Of a stretch of DNA of 24,969 nt, positions 1 through 10,300 are shown one piece after another (the first letter of the stretch is position 1; every line of letters begins with the position of its first letter). Both the position numbers and the translations under genes were made by a program. The notes under the pieces were generated by a model. The model was not told the DNA's origin and did not search any database. It worked only from the letters and a program-made list of their open reading frames with translations. The stretch is taken from positions 1 to 24,969 of the forward strand of contig JADGFH010000013.1 of NCBI GenBank assembly GCA_016743925.1, read 5' to 3'. The stretch comes from Labilibaculum sp. GTDB taxonomy: Bacteria > Bacteroidota > Bacteroidia > Bacteroidales > Marinifilaceae.

Positions 1-3000
1 ATCATCTCCACCTACGCCATGAATTTTATAATCAATATTTATATTTATAAAATCACTTTTGACAATCTCATGAGGATGCTTAGCCTTTTCTAAATTTTCT
101 TCTGTATATGGCCAAGCTCTAAATGAAAATTTATTTATACCTATTAGCTGCAAACCTTGTTTATCCAATTTATTTTCGAAACGAGCCCAACGTACTTCAC
201 CCCGGTTAGCATTATCCTGAGGCGAAATATAATTTGTGACAAAATCATCTAAATTAGATTCATAAACACCAACCATCGCACCTATTTGTCTATCCACATA
301 ATTTTCATGTGGGCCTTTTCCATACCATCTAATATTGTTAAATTTTGAAGGTATAGCTAAACGGAAACCAAATTTAGGCATTAAAGCTAGTGATTCATTT
401 TCACATTTATAATCACATATCACTTGAACAGCTCCATCATTACCTATTAAATATTGCAAGTTATAAGCCACATTCTCAACACCTAGATTTACATCAAAAC
501 TCACAACTAAACGGTTGGTTTTCTGCTCATAAGAGGTCGTATGCTTAATGACTTTCAAATCATTTTGAACATTACGCCAAATAGCCATTCTTTCAGCATA
601 TTTATTCCTCTCCTGATTGTCATTCATTGGCTTCCAAAAATAAAGTGTAAGAGCATTAACAATTAATTCTTTGTCACCTTTTTTATATCCGGTCAAAGTT
701 GCTTTTTCAAGATTAAGTTTAATCGAAGTATTTTCTGTTTTGACGATTATTTCTTTACCTAAAGTTTCGAAAGTTGCTTTCTTTGCTTTTTTTAGTTCTA
801 TTTGTCTTCCTACAAACTGAAGCTCAAACTGATCAGACGCAACAACAAATCCCTTATGAGCCCATTTCTCATTTTCTTTTAAGGCGACATATATATTTAA
901 TAAATACTCATCTTTATCATCATATGCGGAAAGATCAATTTTATAAATATCTGTTTGTTTTGGCTCTAATGATTTATTAGATAGATTTACTTTCTTAATT
1001 TCATCTCCATTTTTTAAAATCGTATAATAAATTTGATATTCATTAAGGTTTGTAAAATCATGAAGATTAGTTATTTCCACTAATCCATTCTTTTCGTCAA
1101 TCAATTTAAATTTCACTGCCTGGTGTACTTTTCTTGCTTCATAATAATGAGGATTAGGTTTTCTGTCAGGCCCTATTAAACCATTCACACAGAATTCCTG
1201 ATCATTAGGATAATCACCAAAATCACCACCCATAGCATAAAATTCTGAATCTTGTAAATTTAAATCATAGCGATTTTCTTGATATTTCAATGCATCACCA
1301 TTTTTAGGTTTTACTAAACCTTGATCAACCCAATCCCAAATGCAACCTCCTAAGAAATTTTCATTTGCATATATTACATCCCAATATTCTTTAAAATTCC
1401 CTAGTGAATTCCCCATTGCATGAGCATATTCTCTTAATATAAGTGGCTTTTCAGGGTGATTCTTTACAAAAGACTCACATTTATTTGGAGGTGAATAAGA
1501 ATAGTCATTAATATCACTTACTGATTGATCACTATCACAAAGAACAATTCCATTTGGCTTCACTTTTTTAACAGCATTGCGCATAGCAACAAAGTTTCTG
1601 CCTTTACCTCCCTCGTTACCAAGTGACCAAATTACTACACAGGTATGATTCTTATCCCTTTCAACCATCGATACAGCACGTTGAACATGTGCTTTAGTCC
1701 ACTTAGGGTTATCGCCCAATATAGTATTGCCAATATTATAAGCATGTGATTCCTGGTTTGCTTCATCCATAACATACATACCATATTCATCACATAATTT
1801 ATACCATAGCGGATCGTTAGGATAATGAGAAAGACGAACTAAATTGATATTGCATTGTTTCATTAATTCTAAATCCTTCCGCATTGTCGCTTCATCAATA
1901 TTCCTTCCGGTTCTTGGATGATGCTCATGTCTATTGACCCCTTTAAATTTTATGGCTTTACCATTAATTTTGAAAATGCCATTTTCAATAGTTTGTTCTT
2001 TAAAACCAAATTTCCATGGTATAGATTCTGTCACATTCCCTTTTTTATCTGTTGTCTTAATTAAAAGCGTGTATAAATAGGGACTTTCCGCACTCCATAA
2101 AATAGGGTTTTCTACATCAATTTTGACCGTGCATTTTAGCTCTTGACTAGCGCCAATACTTGTAAGCGATACTTGATTTACTTTAACTAACTTTCCATTA
2201 GCATTAAATACTGAAACATCAACTTTTCTATTTTTATCATCTTTTTTACCAGCATTTTTTAATTCAATATTAACTGATAATTTAGCTTGCGAATAATCGT
2301 CGTTAAACTCAGTATTTAGATGAAAATCATTGACAGCAACCTTACTTTTAGAAATCAATGTAACGTTTCTATATATTCCACCGAATCGCCACATATCCTG
2401 ATCTTCAAGATAGCTCCCATCCGACCAGCGATAGACTTGAACTGCAATTGAATTCCCCCCTGATTTTACATATTTTGAAATATCAAACATAGCAGCTGTC
2501 ATACTACCTTGACTATATCCAACTTTTTCACCATTAATCCATAAATAAAAAGCTGATTTTACACCATCGAACTTAATAAAAAGTGAGGTTTCCTGCCAAC
2601 TTTTGTCGATAGTAAACTGAGTCTTATAACACCCTACCGGATTTCTAAGTTTATAATTGGTGTATTTTTCATCGGGAGTTAATGTTACCTTCGGATGCTC
2701 CTTTTTAAAAGGGTATGTTGTATTGGTATATATGGGTATTCCGTAACCTTGTGTTTGCCAATTACCTGGTACAATTATTTCATCCCACCCATTTACATTG
2801 TAATTCTCTTTATAAAAGTCGTAATGATTGATCTCTGGAACGGGTGACCATTTAAACTTCCATACACCATTCAATGATTGTTCTCTACTACTCTCTTTAA
2901 ACGTCAGAGCTTTTGCCTCTATAACAAAAGATGAGAACGTTGCAACTGCTTTTTCTTTATTAATACCTATTACATCGGGATTTTCCCAATCTTTTTCTTG

Positions 3001-3057
3001 AGTTTTACCACTTACAAAAGTTAATAAAACAATAGTTAATAAAATCCATTTTCTCAT
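1..3057 (-). CDS. GH2 beta-galactosidase (LacZ type), 3' end cut by window edge
   Basis: Probable exported or periplasmic beta-galactosidase releasing terminal beta-galactosyl residues. The frame stays open for 1019 codons from the ATG at 3057 to base 1. The protein begins MRKWILLTIVLLTFVSG, a signal peptide without a lipobox cysteine. The LacZ domain order is visible: N-terminal jelly roll with LNGVWKF and VPGNWQ (about 50-110), the SYLEDQDMWR motif, a TIM barrel, and a C-terminal Bgal_small domain. The acid/base is E482 in WSLGNEGG and the nucleophile is E543 in ILREYAHAMGN. The sequence ends at GVGGDD, the point where LacZ proteins carry a short conserved tail, so only about 30 residues should be missing. 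It is the last gene seen in the PUL, 58 bp behind GH95. It is clearly diverged from the GH2 at 7306-10437, so it is not a recent duplicate. Exact substrate (galactan, agaro-oligosaccharide or other beta-galactoside) is unknown. Confidence 0.93.
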   Translation of the reverse strand, partial: MRKWILLTIVLLTFVSGKTQEKDWENPDVIGINKEKAVATFSSFVIEAKALTFKESSREQSLNGVWKFKWSPVPEINHYDFYKENYNVNGWDEIIVPGNWQTQGYGIPIYTNTTYPFKKEHPKVTLTPDEKYTNYKLRNPVGCYKTQFTIDKSWQETSLFIKFDGVKSAFYLWINGEKVGYSQGSMTAAMFDISKYVKSGGNSIAVQVYRWSDGSYLEDQDMWRFGGIYRNVTLISKSKVAVNDFHLNTEFNDDYSQAKLSVNIELKNAGKKDDKNRKVDVSVFNANGKLVKVNQVSLTSIGASQELKCTVKIDVENPILWSAESPYLYTLLIKTTDKKGNVTESIPWKFGFKEQTIENGIFKINGKAIKFKGVNRHEHHPRTGRNIDEATMRKDLELMKQCNINLVRLSHYPNDPLWYKLCDEYGMYVMDEANQESHAYNIGNTILGDNPKWTKAHVQRAVSMVERDKNHTCVVIWSLGNEGGKGRNFVAMRNAVKKVKPNGIVLCDSDQSVSDINDYSYSPPNKCESFVKNHPEKPLILREYAHAMGNSLGNFKEYWDVIYANENFLGGCIWDWVDQGLVKPKNGDALKYQENRYDLNLQDSEFYAMGGDFGDYPNDQEFCVNGLIGPDRKPNPHYYEARKVHQAVKFKLIDEKNGLVEITNLHDFTNLNEYQIYYTILKNGDEIKKVNLSNKSLEPKQTDIYKIDLSAYDDKDEYLLNIYVALKENEKWAHKGFVVASDQFELQFVGRQIELKKAKKATFETLGKEIIVKTENTSIKLNLEKATLTGYKKGDKELIVNALTLYFWKPMNDNQERNKYAERMAIWRNVQNDLKVIKHTTSYEQKTNRLVVSFDVNLGVENVAYNLQYLIGNDGAVQVICDYKCENESLALMPKFGFRLAIPSKFNNIRWYGKGPHENYVDRQIGAMVGVYESNLDDFVTNYISPQDNANRGEVRWARFENKLDKQGLQLIGINKFSFRAWPYTEENLEKAKHPHEIVKSDFININIDYKIHGVGGDD

Positions 3058-3115
3058 ACTAGCTTAACTAAAATTTAAAATTGTCCATTTCTATTATTCC
3101 CTGCAAGCCAACCTA

Positions 3116-5464
3116 TTATTCATAAACATAAGGTTGATTTGAATTACATTTAATATCAATCATTTTTCCATTAATTCTGACTGAGCCTTGAAAACTATTT
3201 GAACTATGAAATCGAGCTTTTGTAACAATTTTATTTCTCCAAGTTAGATCAACAGTTATGCCTCCTCTACATTTCAGTCCTTTCACGCTTCCGTTCCTCC
3301 ACGAGACTGGCAAACTTGGCAATAATTCAATATAATTTTGATGACTTTGCACTAGCATCTCAGCTATCCCTGCCGCTCCTCCCATGTTCCCATCTAACTG
3401 AAAGGGTGGATGAGCACACAATAGATTAGAATAAGTTCCTCCAGTCATTCCCGAAGTCTTTTTTGTTGGCTCTAATAAAGAGTTAATTAACTTTAATGCC
3501 CTATCTCCATCTTTTAAACGTGCCCAGAAATTAATTTTCCATCCTCTTGACCATCCTGTTCCTGCGTCTCCACGTGCATTTAAACTAACTTTTGCAGCAT
3601 CCACGTATTTATCACTTTCTCCATCAAAAAGCTGTTCTCCCGGATGAAGTGCATATAAATGTGAAACGTGACGATGAGTACTCTTAGGATCATCTACATC
3701 TTCAATCCACTCTTGTAATTGGCCCCAATTTCCAATTTTAGGTTTAATGATCTGATCTCTGTACAACTTGATACTATCACTGAAAGCATCTTTAATTCCT
3801 AATACATCATGAGCTTTATCTAAATTATTAAATAAATCCCAAGCAATTTGGTGATCCATACTGGCACCTGCACTTATACCACCATGCTCAGGTGAATAAG
3901 ACGGGCAACTCACCAATTTGCCTTCTTTATTCTTTGTAAGATAATCTAGCCAAAACAAAGACGCACTTTTCATTAAAGGATATGCTTTTGTCTTAAGAAA
4001 AAGTTCATCATTATTAAATTGATAATGTTCCCACAAATGTCGGCATGACCAAGCTGCTCCAGCAGGATAATATCCCCAAGGGAAACCCCAACCAGGGGAT
4101 GTAAATCCATAAGCATTATTCATGGTATTCACAATCCAACCACGAGTCCCAAAAAACTCTTTAGCGGCTATCTTCCCTGGTTCTTCAATTGATTGCAAAT
4201 AATCCATCAAAGGCTCATGACACTCAGATAAATTTGTTATCTCCGCTGGCCAATAGCACATTTGTAGATTTATATTGAAATGATAGTCACATGCCCATTG
4301 AGGATTTACTAAATTATTCCATTTTCCTTGCAAATGTAAAGGCATTGTCCCAGGGCGTGAACCTGATATCATTAAATATCTTGCGTATTGAAAATAGAGA
4401 TTAATTAATCCTACATCATTGGGGTTATCTTTATATGCTTCTAATCTTTTGTCAGTTGGTAAATCACTACGGTTTACACCTCCAATATTCATCTCAACTC
4501 GATCATAAAGGTTTTTATAATCCTCTATATGTACATTATAAATCTTATCATATCCAAGTTTATTAATGTCAGATAAATTCAATACTAATTCATCCTCAAA
4601 TTGGGCATTTTTATAATTTGGATATTTATTAGTGTAATCACACCCCGTTAAATGATAAAGAATTAAATCCTTTGCTCCTACTATTGTTAATTCCTTACTC
4701 TTAAGATTAACATTTTTTGCCCCTTCTATCTTTAATATCGTAACAAATTTTCGCCCGTTATCTTTTAAATGTCCACGTACTTTTAATACATTCTGATTAT
4801 ACTCATACCCATCAATCTCATGAGGCGTATTAAAGCTAACTGTATAATCTGATTCAATTTCACTCTGATAACGATAAACTAATGCTTTATGAGGATAACT
4901 AGCAAAGTAACTGCGGTTGTAACTTTTACCATCCACTTTATAAGAAACTTTTGCTAATGAATTATCAATATCCAATTCCCTTACGTAATCCTTTATTTTA
5001 CTTTTATGATTTGGTTTTACAATCCACGAACCCATAGTTTGTTGTGCTCCATAATCAAAAAAAGCACAATCAGTATTAATACCTTCATGAATCTTTCCAG
5101 TCATAGTTCCCTCAGCTAATTTATGAGCTTTTTTTAGCTCCCCTTTATTAACTAGGCTACGCACTTTACTTAAATTTGAATAAGCACCTTTTTTAATACC
5201 ATAATGATAAGGACGGTCTACTCCTGGCCCACCTGACCATAATCCTTCATGACTGAATTGAATAGTATCAACATCAGTCCCACCAAAAAGCATTGCTCCA
5301 ACAAAACCGTTTCCTATTGGTAAGGCTTCACTCATCCATTCTTTAGCCGGTTGCTCATACCATAGAACATTATCCGCTCCAATAGTTGTGCTTTTTTCAT
5401 TATTACATGCCGAAACACATAATAAACATAATAAAACATTAATTAGATTAATTTTATTTTTCAT
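3116..5464 (-). CDS. GH95 alpha-L-fucosidase or alpha-L-galactosidase, lipoprotein
   Basis: Inverting exo-glycosidase of family GH95, removing terminal alpha-L-fucose or alpha-L-galactose. The 782-residue protein starts with a lipoprotein signal ending VSAC (C20), so it is probably membrane-anchored. The family landmarks are present. Paired asparagines N397 and N399 lie in DYHFNINLQM. The general acid is E526 in PSYSPEHGG. D691 in PFQLDGNMGG corresponds to the residue that helps activate the base asparagine. N-terminal GH95 features such as LPIGNGFVGAMLFGG (about 48-62) are present and the length is normal. H395, two residues before N397, matches the histidine of fucosidases. As I recall, a characterised alpha-L-galactosidase of the family has threonine there, so fucosidase activity is slightly favoured. 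The gene starts 1 bp after the GH50-like stop codon, indicating tight co-transcription and probable translational coupling. Confidence 0.93.
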   Translation of the reverse strand: MKNKINLINVLLCLLCVSACNNEKSTTIGADNVLWYEQPAKEWMSEALPIGNGFVGAMLFGGTDVDTIQFSHEGLWSGGPGVDRPYHYGIKKGAYSNLSKVRSLVNKGELKKAHKLAEGTMTGKIHEGINTDCAFFDYGAQQTMGSWIVKPNHKSKIKDYVRELDIDNSLAKVSYKVDGKSYNRSYFASYPHKALVYRYQSEIESDYTVSFNTPHEIDGYEYNQNVLKVRGHLKDNGRKFVTILKIEGAKNVNLKSKELTIVGAKDLILYHLTGCDYTNKYPNYKNAQFEDELVLNLSDINKLGYDKIYNVHIEDYKNLYDRVEMNIGGVNRSDLPTDKRLEAYKDNPNDVGLINLYFQYARYLMISGSRPGTMPLHLQGKWNNLVNPQWACDYHFNINLQMCYWPAEITNLSECHEPLMDYLQSIEEPGKIAAKEFFGTRGWIVNTMNNAYGFTSPGWGFPWGYYPAGAAWSCRHLWEHYQFNNDELFLKTKAYPLMKSASLFWLDYLTKNKEGKLVSCPSYSPEHGGISAGASMDHQIAWDLFNNLDKAHDVLGIKDAFSDSIKLYRDQIIKPKIGNWGQLQEWIEDVDDPKSTHRHVSHLYALHPGEQLFDGESDKYVDAAKVSLNARGDAGTGWSRGWKINFWARLKDGDRALKLINSLLEPTKKTSGMTGGTYSNLLCAHPPFQLDGNMGGAAGIAEMLVQSHQNYIELLPSLPVSWRNGSVKGLKCRGGITVDLTWRNKIVTKARFHSSNSFQGSVRINGKMIDIKCNSNQPYVYE

Positions 5465-5465
5465 T

Positions 5466-7244
5466 TTATTTTTCTAATCTTAATTCTTTAATCAATTGAT
5501 AAGTGACTTTATTTATTGATTGTATCATTTCTTGGTACGGTGTATCAGTAACATCAATTATTCCTACCTGGAAATTTTCACCATCTACTCTACCTGTTAA
5601 TGATTGATCTTGCCACTGAAACCAGTGTGCTCCTATTACAAATTTATTATTCAAAGCTGTTGACATATAAAATTCATACATACGACTTCTCTGTTGTTGA
5701 TTTTTTACCGTTTTCAGCCCCCCTCCGAAAATTCCTCTATCTTGAGTACCAAAATGAAATTCGCCTATCAAAACAGGTTTATCAATGGTATTAGGCAACC
5801 TAAAATCAGATACAGTATAGTTATACCGATTAAAGCTTAAAACATCACAATATTTTGAAGCTATTTCAACAATCAGATTCTGGTACTCTGGGGCATCTGG
5901 ATAATCGTGAAAATCTAACCTACTCCCCAGATATAACTTATTTGGTGCTAATAATCTTAATGTACTATGACAAGTCTTGAAATACTTTTCTGCATATTTC
6001 TTTAACGCTGCCCTATTTTCATTATTTTCTAATTGATTCCATCCGTGCAACTCATTATCAATAAAAAAACCGATACAATATGGATCCTCAAAACAACGTT
6101 CATAATATTTTATTGCCTTCTGTACTATTTTTTCAAAATCAGGATTGAAAACATTTGGTAATTGACCGTTAGCTAAACGATCCTCGAAAGAATAATGAAT
6201 AGCTACAACATATGGCTTCTTCAAAGATCGAGCTAAATCGATATCAGACCAATTACCAAAAGTATTAACACCCCATACTTTCAACCGTTCTTGCAATTTT
6301 CGGTCGGCATCAGTAATAAATTCAGCCCCATATTTATATTTAAGATTACTCTTCGTGAAATTGTAATTGCCATTACTTTCCAAAAAGTTATTATCCAAAT
6401 CAGAAAAATAGTTGTTACGACCTCTTACATTTGTTGTGTTATTTGAATAGTTGATGCAATTTACTCCAACGGACCAAAACAAATTACCATCAGGAGTAAC
6501 TAACCACCATTTATTTTGATACTTTAAAGGGTAAAAATGACCAGTTGCATTGAATTTATTTTCGCATAAAAACCCTCCATACTGATCAATTTCTGAAGTA
6601 TCTTGTTGTCTCAATTTTGAATTGAATTTTTCTTCTTTTACTTGTGCTAATGCAAAATCACTTTGCCCTTTTATCTTATCATTCCATTCAAGATGTTTAT
6701 ACTGACCGAATCGATCAACAAATGGAAAAAAATCTTTTCCCATTAACCTCAGAGTATTTTCTTTTAAAGAGCCCTGTACACTTACCGATAGGATTTGATA
6801 TTTATGCTCCTCACTTCCTAAAGTTTTTAATGTAATTCTATCAACATGTTTTATATCTAAAGGCTCCCAATGTTGCACGTAACCGTTCGGTAGCCCCCAC
6901 ATGCCTTTCACGGGAAATTCATTGGTGCCTGGTTCAGTTTTATAATTTTTCAAATAAATCCTTAATGTGTCAATGTCATTTCCATTCACGACCATTGCAG
7001 CATCATGCCAATATAAATTATTAAGCCGTCCCTGTATAGCTATTTTTTTGTTTTCTTTGTTACAAATGGCCACATCAACAAAAAGATAATCTGTCCAATC
7101 CCTTTGATTGGATTTTATTATTATACTCTTTTTATCTTTATTGATATTCGTATTACTAAAATCTATTGATAAGCTCTTTCTTACCTGTCCAAAACTACAA
7201 CTAATCTGTAATAGCATTGCGCAATAAATTACTAATATCTTCAT
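5466..7244 (-). CDS. GH50-type beta-agarase-like glycoside hydrolase
   Basis: Predicted retaining glycosidase with a clan GH-A barrel resembling GH50 exo-beta-agarases. Shared signatures are FVDRFGQYKHLEW (174-186), NKWWLVTPDGNLFWSVGVNC (244-263), WGVNTFGNWSD (324-334), GFFIDNELHGW with acid/base E398, and VLIGEFHFGTQDRG with nucleophile E495. Residues about 20-160 form a beta-rich N-terminal region likely to be a carbohydrate-binding module. A signal peptide covers about residues 1-20. C16 has only a poor lipobox, so free export is as likely as lipidation. At 592 residues it is shorter than the agarases I know in GH50 (roughly 750 or more). It may represent a divergent subfamily with a substrate other than agarose. 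A strong hairpin ends 12 nt before its start codon, and GH95 follows 1 bp after its stop. Assignment to the fold and catalytic pair is firm; the exact specificity is inference. Confidence 0.8.
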   Translation of the reverse strand: MKILVIYCAMLLQISCSFGQVRKSLSIDFSNTNINKDKKSIIIKSNQRDWTDYLFVDVAICNKENKKIAIQGRLNNLYWHDAAMVVNGNDIDTLRIYLKNYKTEPGTNEFPVKGMWGLPNGYVQHWEPLDIKHVDRITLKTLGSEEHKYQILSVSVQGSLKENTLRLMGKDFFPFVDRFGQYKHLEWNDKIKGQSDFALAQVKEEKFNSKLRQQDTSEIDQYGGFLCENKFNATGHFYPLKYQNKWWLVTPDGNLFWSVGVNCINYSNNTTNVRGRNNYFSDLDNNFLESNGNYNFTKSNLKYKYGAEFITDADRKLQERLKVWGVNTFGNWSDIDLARSLKKPYVVAIHYSFEDRLANGQLPNVFNPDFEKIVQKAIKYYERCFEDPYCIGFFIDNELHGWNQLENNENRAALKKYAEKYFKTCHSTLRLLAPNKLYLGSRLDFHDYPDAPEYQNLIVEIASKYCDVLSFNRYNYTVSDFRLPNTIDKPVLIGEFHFGTQDRGIFGGGLKTVKNQQQRSRMYEFYMSTALNNKFVIGAHWFQWQDQSLTGRVDGENFQVGIIDVTDTPYQEMIQSINKVTYQLIKELRLEK

Positions 7245-7256
7245 GTCATATTTTTA

Positions 7257-7290
7257 AATAACAAAAGGGCACGAATGCCCTTTTGTTATT
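7257..7290 (-). terminator. Perfect 15-bp hairpin with UUCG loop between GH2 and the GH50-like gene
   Basis: The arms at 7276-7290 and 7257-7271 are perfectly complementary (core GGGCA/TGCCC flanked by AAAA/TTTT). They close a four-base loop that reads UUCG in the minus-strand RNA. The 3' arm is U-rich, as in an intrinsic terminator, and the structure should also work on the plus strand. It begins 15 bp after the GH2 stop codon. On the downstream side only 12 nt separate it from the GH50-like ATG. There is no room for a promoter between the hairpin and that start codon. Partial termination, or an RNA-processing or stabilising hairpin, is therefore more likely than a full stop to transcription. 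Confidence 0.8.
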
Positions 7291-7305
7291 ACTTCTATGT
7301 TTTAT

Positions 7306-10300
7306 TTAAAATTTGAGAATAAAACTATATTTATATTTTTTCTTCATTAATCGATATTGATCATGCGTTTTGGCTCCCCAACTATCATCTCCACCAACAC
7401 CCATTTGTCCGAGATCTACATTTATACTGGTAAAATCTCTTTCTTTTACATCATAAGCATGTGGTTGTTTTAACCTTTCGTCAGTTTCTTTTAAAAATTC
7501 ATTATCCCAAGATAAGTCATTTAAATAATGATGACTTACAGACATCTCTAAAGGATTAATTATAGATGAAATTTTAAATGAATTACTACTTTCATCAGAT
7601 AATTCCATCCAACGAACATCAGTTTTATTTCCATTCTCCTGTGGCCGTATATATGCAAAATACTGATCTCTTACACTTCCTGCATATATACCAAGAAAAG
7701 CCGATGTTTTTCTATCAGAATAGGATTCGTGTGGCCCTCTTCCATACCATGCTACTTTATCAAAACTTTTTACAATTTTAAAGTTCACTCCAAAACGAGG
7801 TATTTCAGGTAAATCATTTTTAGCTATCTCCAACTCCGCACACACTTTAATAGAACCATCTCCACTAAACCTGTAACTAATCGTAACAACACCAATTTTA
7901 CTATCTTTAGCATGCAATTCATAAAGTGTTTTTACAAACACTGAATTGCCTTCTTGCTTCGGCATAAATTCTACTAACTTCCGATCCTTACCTGCATTCT
8001 TCCAAATACCACTACGATCTTTTAGATTATTCCCTAAATCATTGTCAGTCATTGCCCTCCAAAAGTTTGGAACAAATCCTTGTTTTAATAATTCTTCACC
8101 ATCACATTTTGCGCTCACAATTTCACCCTTTTCTTTATCAAAAGTGTAAATCATTTTATTAGTAATCACTTTTAATTCCTGCTCTGATGATTTCATTTCT
8201 GCTTGCGAAATACTCATCCATTCGACTTTTTTCGTAGCCTTTTGAATCAAGAATTGTTCCCTAGCTAATATATGTCCCGCTGGTAATAATGGTTCTGATT
8301 CTATTAACTTAGCATAAAAATTAATGAAACACTCAACGTGCTTCGCAAATGTGAGTTTGGTTATATCAACAGTTTTAGTTTCATTTGGCTTCAAATTTAA
8401 AACACACAAATCTTTAGTTTCAATTACTTTTCCATCAACCAATAATTCATACGATAATGTTACATTATGAAGATCTCTAAAAGAATATTTATTGGTTATT
8501 TCAAATTTATTTTGACCTATATTTTTAAATTTTATATACTGGTATACCTTTTTCACCTCTTTTGTTGTAGGCTTTTCAGTACGATCGGGCATCACTATAC
8601 CATTACAGCAGAACTTACCGTCGCTCGGCACATCCTTTGGTCCAAAGTCACCACCATATGCCCAGTACTTTTCACCATTTAATGTTTCCTTAGCAATTCC
8701 TTGGTCAACCCAATCCCAAATAAAGCCTCCTTGTAATTGTCTTTCTGATTCTATTAAGTCCCAATAATCTTGGAGATTACCTACTGAATTACCCATTGCA
8801 TGTGCATATTCACACTGTATATATGGTATATTAACGTTTCCTTCAGTGATATCCCATTTCATTGCCTTAATACTTCTGTACATGGGACAATAGATATCTG
8901 TACTTTCCACTTTAGGCCAGATATTGCGTTCATATTGAACGGGACGCATAGGCTCCACAGACTTTAAGTAGTTGTAAGTAGTTGTTAAGTTACCTCCTGT
9001 TCCAGACTCATTACCCAAAGACCAAAAAATAATGGACGGATGATTCTTATCCCTTTCGTACATATTCTTAGTACGATATAAATGAGATTGTTCATACCTC
9101 TTGTCTTGTGCTAATGATCCGGGCCCATCCGTACCGTGAGCTTCGATATTAGCTTCATCGACTAAGTATATACCATATTTATTACATAACTCATACCAAC
9201 CTTCTTGTTGTGGGTAATGAGATGTACGCACAGCATTAATGTTATTAGATTTCATTAGCTGAATATCCTTTAACATCGTCGCTTCGTCAATAACATGACC
9301 ATCATATTCATGATGTTCATGTAAATTAACACCCTTAAACAATACATACTTACCATTAATCAAAACAGCTTTATCTTTAATCTCAATTGAACGAAAACCA
9401 ACATCTTGGCGCATTGCCTCAATAACATGCCCTTCTTTATCCTTTACCTCAATCACCAAGTCATATAACTCCGGTGTCTCTGCTGACCAAATTTTTATAT
9501 CTTTTAATGTCGAAGATGCTATAAATAAACCGTTATTATTCTTACAGGTCTCACTAAAGACAACTTTACTATTGTACTTTAAAGTTAATTTCACGGATAC
9601 ATCTTCGGTTTTACCTTCCTTATTGATTCTTCCTGAAAAATTAAATTTTCCATCCTTATAATCATTCTCTAATCCAGAAAAAACCGTAAAGTCGCGCAAA
9701 TGTGTTTTTGGTCGTGCAACTAACATTACATCACGCGTAATACCAGCTAGTCTCCAAAAATCCTGATCTTCTAAATAACTCGCATCACTCCATTTAAATA
9801 CTTCAACAGCTAAAGTATTTTCACCTGCTTTAAGATGTTTAGTAATGTTAAATTCAGAAGGCGTTTTACTATCTTCAAAATAGCCTGCTTTTTCACCATT
9901 CACCCAAACATTGGTTGCTGAACCAGAGGCTCCGAAATGCAAATACACTTCTTTCTCTTTCCAATCAATTGGTAGCGAAAAAATTCGCTTATAACTTCCT
10001 ACTGGATTATAATGCTCTTGGATTGTTGGTACCGTTTTTTCATGTGGATATTTAACATTCGTATAAATAGGATATTCATATCCATTCATTTCCCAGTTCA
10101 TAGGCACCTGAACATCATCCCAATCACTAACATCATAGTCTTCGTTAAAAAAATAATAAGGACGATCAGCTGGCTTTGAGACACATTTAAATTTCCATGT
10201 TCCGTTTAACGATCTAACCCTTGACGATGCCCATTTATCAACTCTATTGATCTCTTTCGCTGTAGCGAAGGGAATATAATAAGCCTTTGCATTTTCTCTA

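Noticed and set aside
774..980. Short plus-strand open frames within the minus-strand genes
   Set aside because: They lie opposite well-supported conserved coding sequences, have no recognisable motifs, and are expected by chance in this composition.
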